A DNA stretch of 61,486 nt from Willaertia magna (lineage: Eukaryota; Heterolobosea; Eutetramitea; Acrasida; Naegleriidae). Location: positions 1 through 61,486 of the forward strand of contig CADWAF010000922.1 of the NCBI GenBank assembly GCA_902984215.1, in the 5' to 3' direction. A model generated the notes under the pieces. The model was not told the DNA's origin, searched no databases, and saw only the letters and a program-made list of their open reading frames with translations. This document shows, piece after piece, positions 58,590 to 61,486 of the stretch. The translations under genes were made by a program, and so were the position numbers. How positions within the stretch are numbered: position 1 is the first letter of the stretch; each line of letters starts with the position of its first letter.

Positions 58590-59639
58590 TCATTCTACAG
58601 TTTGTTTAAAATAAAATCTCTTATTTAATAATTCAAACGTTAACAATGTATAAGAACTTATAATTGGTGCATTCAAAGCAGCTTGTGTTGCATTCATTGT
58701 TGCAGTAGTTTTACCATAATTTTCAACTTCATTACTTATGATGGTTGGTTGAAAACATCCCACTTCAACCCATTCATCTTTCTCTTCATCTGAATGTAAC
58801 ATTAAAGTATTTGAACTATTTGAATGGTTAATAGTATTTTGATCAAAAGATTTATAATCCTTTTGTCTTAATACATGTAAATATACTCTATAATGATGAT
58901 CTTCATTAATATCTACAATATTATTTTGTTTAAATATAGATCTTTCTTGTTGTAATATACAATTATTATTATTTTTGACATCAATTATTTCTATCTTTCC
59001 ATGTAACACAATTTGATAATGTATTTCAGGTAAATACTTAAAAGGTTCAGTATCATAAGATTCTGTAAATTCAAAAATATAATTATTAAAATCCTTCTTT
59101 ACAATTTCAAATTGAAATTGTCTATTATTAAAAACATCTCTCCAACGAGATTGTTGTAAACAACAAGGTATTGGAAATATTTGTGATGGATTACAATTAC
59201 AAAGTTTAGGTTTAATATATCTATATTCTCCACATAATTTATCTAATAAAATATTATTTTTATTATTTAAATAAGAAGAATTATAATGTACATATGAATT
59301 TAAAGAAGAAGAAGGTAAAGAACAAGATGAAGAAGAAGAATGGATTTCTTGGTGATGATCAGCATTGTAATTTAAATGTTGAAAATTAATTGTTGATGAA
59401 GAAAAAACTTCTCCAGGTTCATCTTCATCAATCATTTTACTTTCCATAATATTATTATTTAAAAAGTTATTATTATAATTTAATTCGTCATTATAATGTT
59501 CTCCTACTTCTTCATTCATTACAAATGATTGATTAAATCTACTATTATTATTTCTTCTTTGAGGAAATTTCTTCTTCTTTATGACAGCATTCGGTAACAA
59601 TGTTGTGGTGGAAGAAAAATCATTAAAGCCTCTTTTCAT
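58590..59639 (-). CDS. Orphan protein with Asn/Ser-rich N-terminus
   Basis: Not recognised. 349 residues, no intron. Residues 1-135 are low complexity (Asn, Ser, Tyr, His) with a basic nuclear-signal-like 'AVIKKKKFPQRRNNN'. Residues about 135-349 look folded: a Cys-containing segment 'KLCNCNPSQIFPIPCCLQQSRW' (split), then beta-rich 'FQFEIVKKDFNNYIFEF', 'IHYQIVLHGKIEIID', 'HYRVYLHVLRQKDY', 'WVEVGCFQP' and 'LLTFELLNKRFYFKQ'. The strand pattern suggests a beta-sandwich. It diverges from LSM1 over 103 bp, so it may share expression with an mRNA-decay gene. Confidence 0.65.
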   Translation of the reverse strand: MKRGFNDFSSTTTLLPNAVIKKKKFPQRRNNNSRFNQSFVMNEEVGEHYNDELNYNNNFLNNNIMESKMIDEDEPGEVFSSSTINFQHLNYNADHHQEIHSSSSSCSLPSSSLNSYVHYNSSYLNNKNNILLDKLCGEYRYIKPKLCNCNPSQIFPIPCCLQQSRWRDVFNNRQFQFEIVKKDFNNYIFEFTESYDTEPFKYLPEIHYQIVLHGKIEIIDVKNNNNCILQQERSIFKQNNIVDINEDHHYRVYLHVLRQKDYKSFDQNTINHSNSSNTLMLHSDEEKDEWVEVGCFQPTIISNEVENYGKTTATMNATQAALNAPIISSYTLLTFELLNKRFYFKQTVE

Positions 59640-59742
59640 ATTTTTTTTTAAAAAAGATTTTGTTTGAATTTCCCCATTTTACGGGAACTGCCTTTTTATT
59701 TTTTTTTAATTTTAATTTTTATTTTTTAAGCCTTTTATAAAA

Positions 59743-60381
59743 ATGAGTCATTTTAAAAGTTCTACGCCACAACATAATAACAGGCAACAACACGGTTCTT
59801 CTTATCATCATCATACTCCTTCATCGTCTTCTTCTTCATCGCATCATCATCAATTTTATTCTTCTCCATCTTCTACGCATAATACTCCATCTCATCATTC
59901 TCAGAGATCTTTTGCTCAAAGTCCAACACATGAAGATAATTATTATGATGATGAAGAGAATGAATTAAATGGTTCAACAAATTTTTATTTTCCAGGGGCT
60001 GCTAGTCTTTCCGATCAATTAGATAAAAAAGTAATGGTAATATTAAGAGATGGTAAAAAACTTGTTGGAATTTTACGTTGTTATGATCAATTTGTAAATA
60101 TGACTCTAGAGAAAACAGTTGAAAGAATAGTAGTAGAAGATAAATATGGAGATTTAGATGTTGGTTTATACATTGTAAGAGGTGAAAATGTAGTTTTAAT
60201 GGGTGAAGTAGACGAATCAAGGGAATCAACCTTAAAACAAGTACCTGTAGATGAAATTTTAATGTTAAGTAAATTAGAACAAGAAAAAGAAGAAGAAAGA
60301 TCTAAAATAAAGAGTTCTCATCTAAGGAATAGAGGTTTACTTGAAATTGGAGATTATGGAGGTTTCCACACAGAATGGTAA
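59743..60381 (+). CDS. LSM1: LSM1, Sm-like mRNA decay factor
   Basis: LSM1 heads the cytoplasmic LSM1-7 ring that binds oligoadenylated mRNA 3' ends and promotes decapping. 212 residues, no intron. The Sm1 motif ('DKKVMVILRDGKKLVGILR', 'YDQFVNMTLEKTVERI') and Sm2 motif ('GLYIVRGENVVLMGEVD') are intact, with the RNA-contacting 'RGEN'. The LSM1-specific C-terminal helix follows ('PVDEILMLSKLEQEKEEERSK', 'LRNRGLLEIGDYGG'). A 75-residue His/Ser/Gln-rich N-terminal extension, absent from animal and yeast LSM1, could promote condensation in P-bodies; this is inference. Confidence 0.95.
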   Translation: MSHFKSSTPQHNNRQQHGSSYHHHTPSSSSSSSHHHQFYSSPSSTHNTPSHHSQRSFAQSPTHEDNYYDDEENELNGSTNFYFPGAASLSDQLDKKVMVILRDGKKLVGILRCYDQFVNMTLEKTVERIVVEDKYGDLDVGLYIVRGENVVLMGEVDESRESTLKQVPVDEILMLSKLEQEKEEERSKIKSSHLRNRGLLEIGDYGGFHTEW

Positions 60382-60423
60382 AGTTAAATAAATAATTGCA
60401 ACCAATAACATTTATTTCCAATT

Positions 60424-60609
60424 TCATAAATCTGTATTAAATAATAACACTGTGCAGATATTGCATTTAAATAAGCGATCGTTATTATTATTATTATTAT
60501 TGTTATTATTATTTTCTGAAGAATAAAATCTAATGGTATTTTGTATTGGTGCGATAGACTTGAAAGAAGATTTTTTGAGAGCTCTGGAGAAGGTTGTTAT
60601 TGCTTTCAT
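60424..60609 (-). CDS. Possible small mitochondrial protein
   Basis: 61 codons. The first 31 residues form a strong presequence ('MKAITTFSRALKKSSFKS', 'NTIRFYSS' with an R-2/R-3 cleavage context). A run of 11 Asn encoded by an ATT/AAT microsatellite follows, then a short Cys-containing end. It may be a real small gene, or the first exon of one with an unseen splice. LSM1 converges 42 bp away, which leaves no room for much more sequence. Confidence 0.35.
   Translation of the reverse strand: MKAITTFSRALKKSSFKSIAPIQNTIRFYSSENNNNNNNNNNNDRLFKCNICTVLLFNTDL
60481..60515. repeat. Trinucleotide microsatellite (ATT/AAT)n
   Basis: About eleven near-perfect TTA/ATT units with a single G interruption (TTG for TTA). 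Read on the minus strand it gives a poly-Asn run in the small frame at 60424-60609. Length variation between strains is expected. Confidence 0.8.
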
Positions 60610-60701
60610 TTTTTTTAAAATAAAATTTAAAAATTTATTTTTCGGGAATTAACAAAAATCTCTCCCTCATTTCAATCTACAGCCTATTTTTTTTTAATCT
60701 G

Positions 60702-61108
60702 TTATTCGTCTGAAGTGTTTTTGCCTACAAGCATTGAAACAACAGAGGAAATTTGGATTGGAAGGTTATTGAGATAGGTAGCTATTCTTGCATGAATTTC
60801 TTCAGTTTCTTTTAAGAGTTGGAGTTTAGTTTCTTGTCTGGATTCTAGTTCTTGTTGTATGAAGTTTCTAAGTAATACAAACTCTTCCTCTATGTCTCTG
60901 TTTTTAAAGCAAATGTCACCTTTTATACTCAAATATATAAATTACTTACTTTAAATCATTTACAGTTTTGTCTACTAACTGTTTTGTCTCATTTAGAAAT
61001 TCTTAGTACAAAAAACATTAGCCTAGTTTGATTTCACTAACAATACAAACCTTGAAGATGTAATATCATTGTAAACGAACCCTCAACAGCAGAGTGATTT
61101 TCCTCCAT
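60702..61108 (-). CDS. Small coiled-coil protein, three exons, unnamed
   Basis: I joined complement(60702..60897, 60950..61001, 61051..61108) to give 101 residues. Introns are 49 and 52 nt (donors GTTTG and GTAAG), both in frame. The ACAG acceptor at 60898 is required; the nearer AAAG gives a stop. The product is nearly all helix ('FLNETKQLVDKTVNDLKDIE', 'LLRNFIQQELESRQETKLQL', 'EEIHARIATYLNNLPIQISS'), with heptads along its length. It is the size of kinetochore, BLOC/BORC or Mediator coiled-coil subunits, but I cannot choose between them. Confidence 0.6.
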
Positions 61109-61486
61109 TTTATTTTGTTATTTGTAAGTTGCCCTAAATTATTGTACTACAAAATTTCATTACCTTAGAAAAATCTGTTTCAAGCAAATTAAGTGAAGGA
61201 CAACAAGCTAATGACCATTGAAGATAAAATATCTACCTCGGAAAACAACCATTTAAGCTCGTCACATGGATTGAGAAAATCAGTATTACTAAGATTAAGT
61301 ATTTATATAAATAATTATTATAATAAATCTCATTTATTGTATTTCATAGCAAAAAAAAATTCCACAAATCCCTAACCCTATCAAAACCATTAAATAATCC
61401 CTTTTTTAAGATTCGATCAAACGCAAGTACAAAAGCACGACCTGTTATTTTTAGGCCCGTTCGCAGAAACCTTCAAAGAAAAAAAT
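61109..61486. other. Terminal intergenic region
   Basis: 378 bp to the window edge. A 60-codon plus-strand frame (61193-61375) has no recognisable features. It may be upstream sequence of a gene beyond the window. The phrase CCCTAACCCTA near 61371 is a single telomere-like word, not an array. Confidence 0.3.

Noticed and set aside
61365..61385. Telomere-like CCCTAACCCTA
   Set aside because: Only about one and a half units; no array, so not evidence of a chromosome end.

Overview
This window looks like nuclear DNA of a free-living, flagellate-capable protist, most likely a heterolobosean of the Naegleria type (moderate confidence). The DNA is strongly A+T-rich. Genes sit on both strands only tens to a few hundred bases apart. 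Many genes have no intron, and the rest have short (about 40-75 nt) A+T-rich GT-AG introns. All open frames fit the standard code. The gene content is eukaryotic throughout: H/ACA RNP, SSU processome, LSM1, GPI synthesis, PTEN, PARP, CLC. A ciliary transition-zone protein (TMEM237-like) argues against non-flagellate AT-rich lineages such as Dictyostelium. I found no mobile element, CRISPR array, viral segment or convincing tRNA.

Left part (1-16.6 kb): PIG-H; a four-exon MCTS1-like gene whose introns I reconstructed; leucine aminopeptidase; a YEATS-domain gene diverging from an LRR/coiled-coil gene; two cell-surface-type proteins (one single-pass, one GPI-anchored Kelch); a true PTEN; NOP10; an orphan coiled-coil protein; a TMEM237-like gene diverging from a HAUS2/augmin-like gene across only 50 bp; a mitochondrial membrane protein; and ribosomal protein eS19.

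Middle part (16.8-41 kb): a kinase-ANTH-ArfGAP fusion, a gelsolin/dual-specificity-phosphatase fusion, mitochondrial AsnRS, the giant UTP10/HEATR1, a tandem pair of orphan paralogues, a large low-complexity orphan, a G+C-raised hairpin-rich island that may be an unannotated structured RNA, an AN1 zinc-finger protein, a PARP6/8-type ADP-ribosyltransferase and a small C2-domain protein.

Right part (41-61.5 kb): several orphans, a tetraspan protein, a BtaA-type betaine-lipid enzyme carrying an apparent one-base frameshift, a RABL3-like GTPase with degenerate G motifs, an FYR-WD40 protein, a CLC exchanger, a YdjM-like membrane protein, PIG-N, LSM1 and small genes.

Themes: ribosome and RNA metabolism (NOP10, UTP10, eS19, LSM1, MCTS1), GPI anchoring (PIG-H and PIG-N at opposite ends, with a likely GPI-anchored product between them), phosphoinositide and membrane traffic (PTEN, kinase-ANTH-ArfGAP, C2, CLC), and microtubule/cilium biology (TMEM237-like, HAUS2-like, perhaps the LRR protein). 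Several very short divergent promoters carry E2F-like TTTGGCGC/G motifs, including an identical 13-mer at two places, which suggests shared cell-cycle control of some of these genes. Domain calls come from reading motifs by eye. Exon joins were chosen from GT/AG sites and reading frame, and none has been tested against transcripts.
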